From positions 1 through 21,444 of the forward strand of contig CAKRON010000039.1 of the NCBI GenBank assembly GCA_934373455.1: 21,444 nucleotides of DNA, read 5' to 3'. Made by a program: the position numbers and the translations under genes. The DNA comes from an uncultured Marvinbryantia sp. Its GTDB lineage: Bacteria; Bacillota; Clostridia; Lachnospirales; Lachnospiraceae. How positions within the stretch are numbered: position 1 is the first letter of the stretch; each line of letters begins with the position of its first letter. Below, in pieces: positions 6,516-14,187 of this stretch. The notes under the pieces are model-generated. The model saw only the letters and a list, made by a program, of their open reading frames with translations. It was not told the origin of the DNA and did no database searches.

Positions 6516-6544
6516 ATAATATCAGACACACCCATAGTTGTCAA
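6516..6544 (-). promoter_or_regulatory. Promoter of the manganese-efflux operon
   Basis: On the minus strand TTGACA (6539-6544) and TATTAT (6516-6521) are 17 bp apart, directly upstream of the riboswitch. The -35 box begins only 8 bp after the stop codon of the asparagine-synthase-like gene. No terminator separates the two. Confidence 0.85.
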
Positions 6545-6552
6545 CCCTATTT

Positions 6553-8091
6553 TTATCTTTTTACAAAATATTCCTCATACCATACCAGGAATGTATAGAT
6601 TGTCCATACTTTTCTCCAGTTATCTGAATTGCCACCTACGTATTCATCAAAGATTTTCTGGATCTCTTCTACATTGAAAAATTTCTCTGCCATTTCACTG
6701 TGGAATTTTTTCTGCACATCCTGATTATAGCGTTCATCCGCCATCCAGATACGAATCGGTACAATAAATCCCAGCTTCTTACGAAATGCAATCTCCTCCG
6801 GAAGTACCTTTGCTGCAGCAGTACGAAATGCCACTTTATTTTGCTCTTCGTTCACTTTATAGCAAGACGGCATTCTGGACGCAATATCAAATACTCTTCT
6901 GTCAGTCAGTGGCATACGAATTTCCAGTCCTGCAGCTGTGCTCATTTTATCTACATTCAGATAAATATCTCCTTCCAGCCAAATCTGAATATCGATGTCA
7001 GACATTTTTGACAGCGGATCAAGCCCTTCTATTTCTTCATAAATATCTTTCACCAGATGAATCGGCAATACATTTTCATTATAATGCTTCAGAATTCTCT
7101 TCTTTTCATCTTCTTTCATAATGTTCGTATTACCTACATAAAACGTCTTCAGATTATCTCCATACCGTGTGGCATTACGATACATATTATAACCACCGAA
7201 AAATTCATCCGATCCTTCCCCTGAATAACAGATCTTTGTGTGCTTTGCAGTTTCCCGGCAGGCAATAGCAAAGACAATTGCAGATGCATCTGCCAGCGGC
7301 TGTTCCATCTCATACATAACATAAGGCACAATCTCAAAATACATCTCCGGCGTAATCAGGCATCTCCGATTCTCTCTGTGGAGAATATCCGCGGTCTGCT
7401 TCGCCAGTCCTGATTCATCAAATCGTTCTTCTTCATAACCACAGGAATCTGTCATTTTCACATCTGACACTGCCACTACATAAGAAGAATCTACTCCACC
7501 AGACAAAAATGCTTCCGCTGTTTCATCTTTAGCCAGAACTTCCGGCATGATGTTCTGAATGGTTGTATGAATCTCATCCGCCCAGTCTTCCAATGTTTTA
7601 CTCTCATCCGGATGAAACTGTGGTGTCCAGTATCTGGTAATCTTTAATTCTCCATCTTTCCATACAAGATAGTGACCTGGCATCAGCTTTTTCAGCCCCT
7701 TAAAGAAGGTATCTTCTCCGGCACCATAAGTTAATGTCAGATAAATCTGAAGCATTTCTTCATTTAATTCTTTTTCAAATCCAGGCTGATTGAGAATATC
7801 ACGAATCATCGTTCCATACAGAAGATCTCCATCCTTTGTCACATAATAATAGAATGGTTTCGTTCCAAACTGATCTCTCAGAGCAAACAGTTCCTCCTTC
7901 TGATCATCCCACAGTGCAAAAGCAAACATTCCATGCAAGTGGTCTGCCATATGATGTCCCCATTTTTCATAAGATTTTACCAGAATTTCTTCTTCTCTTT
8001 TTTCTCTTTTGCAAGACGGATCAATCTCCAGCTGCTGACATAAACTTTCCCAGTTTCTGATATGTCCTCTGTATTCTTTCATCTTTATCAT
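6553..8091 (-). CDS. Asparagine synthase-like protein lacking the N-terminal glutaminase nucleophile
   Basis: This 512-residue protein has the C-terminal synthetase domain of AsnB: an SGGVDSS pyrophosphate-binding loop at residues 197-203, EQPLADASA near 263 and SGEGSDEFFGGY at 290-301. It also has the later half of the class II amidotransferase domain (GMFAFALWD at 54-62, LRDQFGTKPFYYY at 71-83). It begins at EYRGHIRN, which lines up with the usual YNGEIYN segment. About 70 N-terminal residues are therefore missing, including the MCG start whose cysteine cleaves glutamine, and the glutamine-binding N-G-E reads R-G-H. Only 29 bp separate it from DUF4317, so the missing part is not just upstream. 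It may use free ammonia or a partner amidotransferase, or make another amide. AGGAG lies 11 nt before the ATG. Confidence 0.88.
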   Translation of the reverse strand: MIKMKEYRGHIRNWESLCQQLEIDPSCKREKREEEILVKSYEKWGHHMADHLHGMFAFALWDDQKEELFALRDQFGTKPFYYYVTKDGDLLYGTMIRDILNQPGFEKELNEEMLQIYLTLTYGAGEDTFFKGLKKLMPGHYLVWKDGELKITRYWTPQFHPDESKTLEDWADEIHTTIQNIMPEVLAKDETAEAFLSGGVDSSYVVAVSDVKMTDSCGYEEERFDESGLAKQTADILHRENRRCLITPEMYFEIVPYVMYEMEQPLADASAIVFAIACRETAKHTKICYSGEGSDEFFGGYNMYRNATRYGDNLKTFYVGNTNIMKEDEKKRILKHYNENVLPIHLVKDIYEEIEGLDPLSKMSDIDIQIWLEGDIYLNVDKMSTAAGLEIRMPLTDRRVFDIASRMPSCYKVNEEQNKVAFRTAAAKVLPEEIAFRKKLGFIVPIRIWMADERYNQDVQKKFHSEMAEKFFNVEEIQKIFDEYVGGNSDNWRKVWTIYTFLVWYEEYFVKR

Positions 8092-8120
8092 CCGTATTCA
8101 CACTCCTTTTCTCATTCATT

Positions 8121-9239
8121 CTATTTGATCGAAATACCGTTCACTTCTACTTCATCATTTAACTCTATCACAAGACATTTTCTTCCATCAATTTCTCTGG
8201 TTTCCACCAGATCGGTTCTCTCTGGATTCACCTGAATCACAATATCCGGTGTCTTGATTTCGAATTTTCTCGTATTTACCACATTGGCCGCCACAAAAGA
8301 CGTATTCTCACCTGCGGTCTCTTCATAATGGGTATCAAATTTTTCCAACTTCTCATTCGTCACTTCACTTTGTTCCAGAAGACGCTTCACATCCCCCTTA
8401 TCCAGTTTCAGTGGTTCCGGCTCCTCTTTCTGCTCTTCCATCATCTCATTCAGGTTATCATAAATCGTGCGAACCATATCATAGCTGCATTCTTCCCCAA
8501 GAGTCTGTTCCACCAGTTCCTGAAATGTCTCTTTCTGATCTCCCGCCGTCATTGGCAGGACACACCCAAGAATATTATCTACAAAGTCTGTTGCCGGTTG
8601 TTCCGGTTTTTGATTATAATACAACAGACTATGTATATCTGCGCTGCGATCATGAAATGCCGGAAACAAAAACCCAAGTACAGGCATCTCTACCACCCAG
8701 TCCTGAATATTATTTTCAAAACAATGCCCTTCCGCATTGTAAGAAAGACACGGCTTGGACAAATTCACCGGACAAATACAACATATAATGTGTTCATATA
8801 TCTCATCGGAAGCATCAAACATCTCCAGATTGTCCGAAGATTTCCCCGGAATATCATAAGTTCCGTGAAGTAGCAAGATCAGATAATTTCCTACATAATA
8901 ATAAGAATCTATGATCTTATCATAAAATTCTTCCAGCAAACCATCATCCTTCAGACCACTGTATTTTAACTTCATTAAAAGCTCCTGGGTTCCACCTTCC
9001 AGTTCTGTCTCTAACGGAAACTCCATCGTCAACAAATTCTTTCCGATTGTTCCAGACATTGTCTTTCGAAAAATATTCAGATATTTAAAAAATTCTTCAT
9101 CCGGAAGTGATAAAAAGGCCTGACAAAATTCTGTCTGTTTCTTTTTTTCTCCATCCACATAGCATCCGCAAATTCTCATCACAGGACACTTTTCCTGTGT
9201 ATACTGCTTCTTAATCTCAGCAATTTCTTTTTTATTCAT
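8121..9239 (-). CDS. DUF4317 family protein of unknown function
   Basis: This 372-residue protein begins MNKKEIAEIKKQYT and contains ICGCYVDGEKKKQTEF, SGTIGKNLLTMEFP and EMFDASDEIYEHIICCICPVNLSKP, which I recognise as DUF4317, a family common in Lachnospiraceae. It has no signal peptide or membrane segments. A Glu-rich stretch lies around residues 272-284, and the C-terminal end (about 320-372) looks like a small separate beta-rich domain. No catalytic motif is recognisable and I do not assign a function. Its stop codon is 29 bp before the cysteine-less asparagine synthase gene, so the two are probably co-transcribed. I chose the ATG at 9237-9239. A GTG at 9261-9263 in frame would add eight residues, but it overlaps the GGAGG itself. 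Confidence 0.85.
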   Translation of the reverse strand: MNKKEIAEIKKQYTQEKCPVMRICGCYVDGEKKKQTEFCQAFLSLPDEEFFKYLNIFRKTMSGTIGKNLLTMEFPLETELEGGTQELLMKLKYSGLKDDGLLEEFYDKIIDSYYYVGNYLILLLHGTYDIPGKSSDNLEMFDASDEIYEHIICCICPVNLSKPCLSYNAEGHCFENNIQDWVVEMPVLGFLFPAFHDRSADIHSLLYYNQKPEQPATDFVDNILGCVLPMTAGDQKETFQELVEQTLGEECSYDMVRTIYDNLNEMMEEQKEEPEPLKLDKGDVKRLLEQSEVTNEKLEKFDTHYEETAGENTSFVAANVVNTRKFEIKTPDIVIQVNPERTDLVETREIDGRKCLVIELNDEVEVNGISIK

Positions 9240-9245
9240 TCTACC

Positions 9246-9267
9246 TGCAGGCTTCGCCTGCACCTCC
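9246..9267 (-). promoter_or_regulatory. Hairpin between Shine-Dalgarno and start codon of the DUF4317 gene
   Basis: On the minus strand GGAGG (9263-9267) is followed at once by a perfect 7-bp stem, TGCAGGC-GAA-GCCTGCA (9246-9262), and then GGTAGA-ATG. Unfolded, GGAGG is 23 nt from the ATG; with the hairpin formed it comes within about 6 nt. The hairpin could thus control translation, unless the weaker AGGT at the hairpin edge is the real site. Confidence 0.6.
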
Positions 9268-9297
9268 GTTTCTTAATCAATGTATATCTCTCATCTG

Positions 9298-9326
9298 ATT
9301 ATAATTGTTTTTCTTATGTTCAGCAA
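9298..9326 (-). promoter_or_regulatory. Possible promoter of the DUF4317/asparagine-synthase operon
   Basis: A perfect TATAAT (9298-9303 on the minus strand) has a poor -35 box, TTGCTG (9321-9326), at 17 bp. Both boxes lie in the arms of a 12-bp inverted repeat (9297-9308 and 9324-9335, one G-U pair). That repeat could also be the sfsA terminator, although no T-run follows it. Confidence 0.4.
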
Positions 9327-9352
9327 CTATAATCACCGTATTTTCTCTTTCT

Positions 9353-10039
9353 TCATTCTATTACCAGTGGCAATGGCTGATCAATCTTAATACTATCTTC
9401 TGTCATACTGCAATCATATGCCATCAGATGCACCCCCTCCGAAACTGCTTTCTGCAATGCATATCCAAATTCCGGATGCGTATTCCAATTCGGTTCCACA
9501 TGTCTGATATGCTTCATTTGTACTACAAAGAACAAGTACGCCTCATATCCTTTTTTCCTGCAGTGAATCAATTCTTCCACATGTTTCACTCCACGTAATG
9601 TCGGCGCATCAGGGAATCTGGCTACTCCATCTTCTTCCAGAGTCACACCTTTCACTTCTATAAAAGCTTTCTTTCCTTCTCCGTATTCCAGATAGAGATC
9701 AAAACGCGACATTCCATACACCACTTCTCTTTTTACCAGCTTTACATCAGGAAAATATCCGCTTTCTTTTACCCATTCCTCTACCACGGTATTCGTCACT
9801 TGTGAATCCACATTTATGATCTGATTATTTTTGTATACTGCGATCAAATCATATTTTGTTTTTCTATTCGGGTTATCACTTTCCTGTAAAATCACCTTTA
9901 CACCAGGCACAAACAGTTCTTTGCATCTTCCTGTATTCTTTACGTGGCATTCTTCCACATGACCATCTATCTCAATTTCAGCGATAAAACGATTTTTTCG
10001 AAAAACAAACGTTCCCGTTTTGATTCTTTCATATCTCAT
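9353..10039 (-). CDS. sfsA: SfsA family nuclease-like protein (sugar fermentation stimulation protein)
   Basis: This 228-residue protein has the length and order of motifs of SfsA. An N-terminal OB-like part carries HVKNTGRCKELFVPG at residues 32-46. The PD-(D/E)XK nuclease core follows, with SRFDLYLE near residue 110 and KAFIEVKGVTLEEDGVARFPDAPT near 125-150. SfsA was first described as a sugar fermentation stimulator in E. coli, and its nuclease fold suggests a DNA or RNA processing role; the physiological role remains unsettled. AGAGGT precedes the ATG. The upstream rny gene ends at a strong terminator, so sfsA needs its own promoter, which I could not identify with confidence. Confidence 0.93.
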   Translation of the reverse strand: MRYERIKTGTFVFRKNRFIAEIEIDGHVEECHVKNTGRCKELFVPGVKVILQESDNPNRKTKYDLIAVYKNNQIINVDSQVTNTVVEEWVKESGYFPDVKLVKREVVYGMSRFDLYLEYGEGKKAFIEVKGVTLEEDGVARFPDAPTLRGVKHVEELIHCRKKGYEAYLFFVVQMKHIRHVEPNWNTHPEFGYALQKAVSEGVHLMAYDCSMTEDSIKIDQPLPLVIE

Positions 10040-10057
10040 TTTTGTACCTCTTATGTC

Positions 10058-10100
10058 AAAAAAAGAACCGGTGTCTCAGATTTCTCTAATAACACCGGTT
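10058..10100 (-). terminator. Intrinsic terminator of rny
   Basis: A perfect 9-bp stem (AACCGGTGT at 10066-10074 and ACACCGGTT at 10092-10100) is followed on the minus strand by C and seven T residues. It lies 5 bp after the rny stop codon and before sfsA. Confidence 0.9.
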
Positions 10101-10105
10101 ATATT

Positions 10106-11656
10106 TTATTTTGCGTAGTCTACAACTCGTGACTCACGTATTACACTTACTTTAATCTGTCCAGGATATTCCATCTCAGCTTCAATCTGCTTAGAAATAT
10201 CTCTTGCCATTAATACCATATCGGTATCGCTGACTTTTTCAGGAACAACCATAATTCGAATCTCTCTACCTGCCTGAATAGCAAATGATTTATCAACACC
10301 TTTGAAGGAATTTGATATATCTTCTAACTGTTTTAATCTGTTGGTATATGTTTCCAGAGTCTCTCTTCTTGCGCCTGGACGAGCTGCTGAAATTGTATCT
10401 GCAGCCTGCACAATACATGCAATCAGAGTTTCCGGTTCTACATCGCCATGGTGGGATTCCACTGCATTGATAATAGTAGCAGACTCTTTGTATTTCTTAC
10501 ACAGATCTGCTCCAATCTGCACATGAGAACCTTCAATTTCATGGTCAATGGACTTGCCAATATCATGTAATAAACCGGCACGTTTCGCCATACGGATATC
10601 TACGCCGATTTCCCCTGCCAGAAGACCGGACAACTGAGCCACTTCAATTGAATGCTTTAATGCATTCTGACCATAGCTGGTACGGAACTTCATTCGTCCA
10701 AGTAAACGGATCAGTTCAGGGTGAATTCCATGTACTCCTACCTCTAATGCTGCTGCTTCGCCTTCCTCGCGAATCATCGTCTCTACTTCTTTTTGCGCTT
10801 TTTCGACCATTTCTTCGATTCTTGCCGGATGAATACGTCCATCCACAATTAATTTCTCCAGAGCAATTCTCGCCACTTCTCTTCGAATTGGATCAAAACT
10901 TGACAAGATCACTGCTTCCGGTGTGTCATCAATAATCAGATCCACACCTGTCATCGTCTCCAGAGTACGGATGTTACGACCTTCACGACCGATAATGCGT
11001 CCCTTCATTTCATCACTTGGGAGCTGCACTACGGAAATTGTAGCTTCTGCAACATGGTCAGCTGCGCATCGCTGAATTGCTGTTGCTACATATTCCTTTG
11101 CCTTTTTGTTTGCATCTTCTTTTGCTCTGCTTTCCAGCTCTTTGTAAAGTCTGGCAGCATCACTTTTTACTTCGTCTTCAACAGTTTTTAACAGATAGTC
11201 TTTTGCTTGTTCGGAGGTTAAACCTGAGATTCTCTCCAGTTCCTGCACTTTTTTTTCATGAATTTCTTCAATTTCTACGCTTTTTATCTTTAATTCTTCT
11301 TCTTTGCTGGCCAGATTGCTTTCTCGTCTCTCCAGTGCATCGGACTTTTTCTCAATGGCTTCTTCTTTTGCCAATACGCGTCTTTCATACTTCTGCAGCT
11401 CAGCTCTACGCTCTTTTGTCTCTTTATCGAGTTCATTCTTTCGATTCATAGACTCTTCTTTCGCTTCAAGCAGTGCTTCACGCTTCTTCGTCTCTGCAAC
11501 TTTCAATGCGTCATCTATTATGTCCCGGGCTTTCTCTTCCGCACTTCCTATCGTCTTTTCGGCTACGTTCTTACGATAGAATGTCGCTGCCACCCAGCTA
11601 ATAGCTGCTGCAATCAAGGCGACCACAATACAGATAACAAACGTCATCGCATTCAC
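10106..11656 (-). CDS. rny: Ribonuclease Y
   Basis: This 516-residue membrane-anchored endoribonuclease starts mRNA decay in many Firmicutes. It has one N-terminal transmembrane helix (about residues 4-24), a long charged coiled coil (about 30-170), a KH RNA-binding domain with [15 protein letters not shown] (about 214-228) and an HD hydrolase domain with [12 protein letters not shown], which carries the metal-binding His-Asp. The length matches the family. The start is a GTG (11654-11656) with GGAGG seven nucleotides upstream; GGAG can pair with the following CTCC, so initiation may be tuned. It has its own promoter and terminator, although it follows recA-recX on the same strand. Confidence 0.97.
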   Translation of the reverse strand: MNAMTFVICIVVALIAAAISWVAATFYRKNVAEKTIGSAEEKARDIIDDALKVAETKKREALLEAKEESMNRKNELDKETKERRAELQKYERRVLAKEEAIEKKSDALERRESNLASKEEELKIKSVEIEEIHEKKVQELERISGLTSEQAKDYLLKTVEDEVKSDAARLYKELESRAKEDANKKAKEYVATAIQRCAADHVAEATISVVQLPSDEMKGRIIGREGRNIRTLETMTGVDLIIDDTPEAVILSSFDPIRREVARIALEKLIVDGRIHPARIEEMVEKAQKEVETMIREEGEAAALEVGVHGIHPELIRLLGRMKFRTSYGQNALKHSIEVAQLSGLLAGEIGVDIRMAKRAGLLHDIGKSIDHEIEGSHVQIGADLCKKYKESATIINAVESHHGDVEPETLIACIVQAADTISAARPGARRETLETYTNRLKQLEDISNSFKGVDKSFAIQAGREIRIMVVPEKVSDTDMVLMARDISKQIEAEMEYPGQIKVSVIRESRVVDYAK

Positions 11657-11702
11657 AGGAGCACCTCCTTATTAAATTTTCATTGTACAATACAACACTT
11701 CT

Positions 11703-11731
11703 ATTCTATACTGGTTTTATTTATCTGTCAA
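11703..11731 (-). promoter_or_regulatory. Promoter of rny
   Basis: On the minus strand TTGACA (11726-11731) and TAGAAT (11703-11708) are 17 bp apart, between the recX terminator and the rny ribosome binding site. Confidence 0.85.
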
Positions 11732-11742
11732 GCAGAGGAAAT

Positions 11743-11791
11743 AAAAAGCCGGAATATGTGATAAAGAATCATCCTTCCAATTCCGGCTTTT
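11743..11791 (-). terminator. Intrinsic terminator of the recA-recX operon
   Basis: On the minus strand AAAAGCCGGAAT pairs with ATTCCGGCTTTT (about 11780-11791 with 11744-11755), followed by TTTTTATTT. It lies about 10 bp after the recX stop codon and just before the rny promoter. Confidence 0.88.
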
Positions 11792-11799
11792 CATCATAT

Positions 11800-12261
11800 T
11801 TATACAAATTCCGACTTCATTGCTCTTTGAATATTCTCAGGTCGAAATCCTTTTCTTGCAAGAAATGCGTACATTTTCTGCTTTTCTTTCAGATCTGCCT
11901 CTTCCGGATGATACTTTCTCTTCTCCATCCATCTGGCAATCTGCTCTTCTTCCGATATCTCTCCTGTCTCTTCAAAGGCTTCCTGCACCAGTTCCTTCGT
12001 CACACCTTTCTGATACAGTTCCTGCTCTATCTGTCTTCTGCTTTTTCTGGATTGCATCGCTTCGATATACTTGCAGGCATAACGTCCATCATCTACATAA
12101 TGAAAACTCTTCACATAAGCAATCGCCACGTCGATTTGTTCTTCTGTATATTCTGTCTTTCCCGTCATAAGCTTCTGTCGGAGTTCTTTCTCTGTATAAT
12201 CTCGCTTTTCCAGCAGATGCATACAGCGAAGCTTTGCTCTTTTCTGCATATCATAATCCAT
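11800..12261 (-). CDS. recX: Regulatory protein RecX
   Basis: This 153-residue, highly charged helical protein matches RecX, which binds RecA filaments and limits or modulates strand exchange. Visible repeats of the RecX three-helix unit include RDYTEKELRQKL near residue 20, SRRQIEQELYQKGV near 72 and FLARKGFRPENIQRAM near the C-terminus. It starts 6 bp after recA; a GTG directly before the chosen ATG (12262-12264) would add one residue. The GAGGAA ribosome binding site is formed by the last codons of recA, so the two are translationally linked. A terminator follows the stop codon. Confidence 0.93.
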   Translation of the reverse strand: MDYDMQKRAKLRCMHLLEKRDYTEKELRQKLMTGKTEYTEEQIDVAIAYVKSFHYVDDGRYACKYIEAMQSRKSRRQIEQELYQKGVTKELVQEAFEETGEISEEEQIARWMEKRKYHPEEADLKEKQKMYAFLARKGFRPENIQRAMKSEFV

Positions 12262-12267
12262 CACAGA

Positions 12268-13308
12268 TTATTCCTCATCTGTCTCTGTCGGCTGACTGAC
12301 TGCAGGTGCCGCTCCCTGAAGTCCATAATGCTCCCGGACTTTACTCTCTGCTTCTGCCATCACATCCGGATGTTCACGCAGATACTGCTTGGCATTCTCA
12401 CGCCCCTGACCAATCTTATCACCATTGTATGCATACCAGGCACCGCTCTTGTTAATCACGCCAATGTTCGCAGCCAGATCCAGAATATCCCCTTCTCTGG
12501 AAATTCCTTCTCCGAACATAATATCAAATTCAGCTTCTTTAAATGGCGGTGCAATCTTATTCTTCACAACTTTGATTCTGGTACGGTTACCGATCATCTC
12601 GCCAGCCTGCTTCAATGTTTCAATTCTTCTGACATCCATACGGACAGAAGAATAAAACTTCAGCGCACGACCGCCTGTCGTAGTCTCCGGATTGCCGAAC
12701 ATAACACCGACTTTCTCACGAAGCTGATTGATAAATATCACCGTACAATTTGTCTTGCTGATGCATGCAGTCAGCTTTCTCAGTGCCTGGGACATCAGTC
12801 TCGCCTGTAATCCCACATGAGAATCTCCCATATCACCGTCGATCTCGGCCTTTGGAACCAGCGCTGCCACAGAGTCTACAATGATAATATCTACCGCACC
12901 GGAACGCACCAGTGTCTCGGTAATCTCAAGAGCCTGCTCCCCATTATCCGGCTGGGAAATATATAAATTATCAATATCTACACCGATCTTAGATGCATAT
13001 ACCGGATCGAGGGCATGCTCTGCATCAATAAATCCTGCTACGCCGCCTCTCTTCTGTACTTCAGCAACCATATGAAGTGCTACAGTCGTCTTACCACTGG
13101 ATTCCGGTCCATATACTTCTATCACACGGCCCTTTGGAATTCCGCCAAGGCCAAGTGCAATATCCAGGCTCAGGGAACCTGTTGGAATCGTCTCTACATT
13201 CATACTTGCACTGGAATCTCCCAGTTTCATGACAGATCCTTTACCAAACTGCTTCTCTATCTGGGAAAGAGCGGCATCTAATGCCTTTTGCTTCTCATCA
13301 TTTATCAT
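12268..13308 (-). CDS. recA: Recombinase RecA
   Basis: This 346-residue RecA protein performs homologous strand exchange and stimulates LexA self-cleavage. The Walker A GPESSGKT lies at residues 67-74, Walker B is in [14 protein letters not shown], and the L1/L2 DNA-binding region includes [20 protein letters not shown]. Length and full sequence are typical of Clostridia. The ATG (13306-13308) has AGAGGT upstream. A perfect SOS box lies 17 bp before the start codon, so expression should be LexA-controlled. recX follows as the second gene of the operon. A second promoter further upstream would add a structured leader. Confidence 0.99.
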   Translation of the reverse strand: MINDEKQKALDAALSQIEKQFGKGSVMKLGDSSASMNVETIPTGSLSLDIALGLGGIPKGRVIEVYGPESSGKTTVALHMVAEVQKRGGVAGFIDAEHALDPVYASKIGVDIDNLYISQPDNGEQALEITETLVRSGAVDIIIVDSVAALVPKAEIDGDMGDSHVGLQARLMSQALRKLTACISKTNCTVIFINQLREKVGVMFGNPETTTGGRALKFYSSVRMDVRRIETLKQAGEMIGNRTRIKVVKNKIAPPFKEAEFDIMFGEGISREGDILDLAANIGVINKSGAWYAYNGDKIGQGRENAKQYLREHPDVMAEAESKVREHYGLQGAAPAVSQPTETDEE

Positions 13309-13325
13309 CTTCTATACCTCTTATT

Positions 13326-13339
13326 CGAACTTGTGTTCG
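13326..13339. promoter_or_regulatory. SOS (LexA/DinR) box before recA
   Basis: CGAAC-ACAA-GTTCG on the minus strand is a perfect match to the Gram-positive SOS box CGAAC-N4-GTTCG. It lies between the -10 box of the proximal promoter and the recA start codon, so bound LexA would block that promoter and also stand in the path of transcription from the distal one. Confidence 0.95.
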
Positions 13340-13349
13340 TTTTTATTTT

Positions 13350-13378
13350 ATAGTATTATATTTTTCTGCAAATGTCAA
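13350..13378 (-). promoter_or_regulatory. Proximal recA promoter
   Basis: On the minus strand TTGACA (13373-13378) and TACTAT (13350-13355) are 17 bp apart, 10 bp upstream of the SOS box. Confidence 0.8.
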
Positions 13379-13397
13379 CCCAAATAATTCAGGCATA

Positions 13398-13457
13398 CTA
13401 TAGGGAATTTTGCGGTGAACACCGCGACAGAATTAATGTGAACTATCCCTATCATAG
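13398..13457 (-). other. Structured palindromic element in the distal recA leader
   Basis: An outer 7-bp inverted repeat (ATAGGGA at 13400-13406, TCCCTAT at 13446-13452) encloses a strong GC-rich 6-bp hairpin (GCGGTG at 13412-13417, CACCGC at 13420-13425). A transcript from the distal promoter would begin almost exactly at the outer arm on the minus strand. It could be a 5' leader structure, a small RNA or a remnant repeat. No T-run follows, so a simple terminator is unlikely. I see no gene in the 213-bp recA upstream gap. Confidence 0.55.
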
Positions 13458-13480
13458 CAATTTGCCTTATTTTCTGTCAA
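13451..13480 (-). promoter_or_regulatory. Distal promoter upstream of recA
   Basis: On the minus strand TTGACA (13475-13480) and TATGAT (13451-13456) are 18 bp apart. It lies about 100 bp upstream of the proximal recA promoter and 42 bp after the preceding gene. Confidence 0.65.
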
Positions 13481-13521
13481 GCTGTTTTCATCGACCTTTT
13501 TCGACAAGTCCTTGAAATCTC

Positions 13522-14187
13522 TTAACGCTTTTCTACTATTTCACCCTGCTTTTTATAAATACTGTTTTCATGGATTACACCTCTTACACAGGAGGTTGGA
13601 TAAATCTGTGAATTTCTTCCCACTACTGTTCCAGGATTCAATACTGAATTGCACCCTACTTCCACACAATCTCCCAGCATTGCTCCGAATTTTTTCAGCC
13701 CGGTCGCAATCTGCTCTTCTTTATCTTTTACCACTACCAGTGTTTTATCTGATTTTACGTTTGATGTGATGCTTCCCGCTCCCATATGTGCGCGATACCC
13801 GAGAATAGAATCTCCCACATAGTTATAATGCGGTACCTGCACTTTATTAAACAACACTACATTTTTCAGTTCTGTGGAATTGCCTACCACAGCGCCTTCT
13901 CCTACTATGGCATTTCCGCGAATAAATGCGCAGTGACGTACTTCTGCCTCTTTACCTATAATAGCAGGTCCGTTAATGAAAGCTGTCGGAGCTACTTTTG
14001 CGCTTTTCGCTATCCAGACATTTTCTCCCTTTTTTTCATATTCCTCACTGCTTAATGTGTTTCCAAGTTCTATGATAAATGAACTGATCTTTGGCAGTAC
14101 TTCCCATGGATACTGTACATCTTCAAATAATTTTCCTGCTATTGTTTCTTCCAGATTATAAAGATTGCTTATTTTTGCTGCTTCCAT
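13522..14187 (-). CDS. Left-handed beta-helix (hexapeptide repeat) protein, GlmU C-terminal-like
   Basis: This 221-residue protein is dominated by imperfect hexapeptide repeats (for example VWIAKSAKVAPTAFINGPAIIG, AEVRHCAFIRGNAIVGEGAVVG and CNSVLNPGTVVG). They predict a left-handed parallel beta-helix like the acetyltransferase half of GlmU and other sugar nucleotide enzymes. It has no nucleotidyltransferase domain; instead a short N-terminal segment starts MEAAKISNLYNLEET. Probable roles are acyl transfer or scaffolding in sugar metabolism, and no substrate can be assigned. The ATG (14185-14187) has a strong AGGAGG and overlaps the last 32 nt of topB, so the two are translationally coupled. 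A longer frame to 14250 lacks a better ribosome binding site. Confidence 0.85.
   Translation of the reverse strand: MEAAKISNLYNLEETIAGKLFEDVQYPWEVLPKISSFIIELGNTLSSEEYEKKGENVWIAKSAKVAPTAFINGPAIIGKEAEVRHCAFIRGNAIVGEGAVVGNSTELKNVVLFNKVQVPHYNYVGDSILGYRAHMGAGSITSNVKSDKTLVVVKDKEEQIATGLKKFGAMLGDCVEVGCNSVLNPGTVVGRNSQIYPTSCVRGVIHENSIYKKQGEIVEKR

Noticed and set aside
11683..12810. 375-codon plus-strand open frame
   Set aside because: It is antisense to recX and recA, with leucine-, serine- and histidine-rich low-complexity composition typical of a shadow frame.
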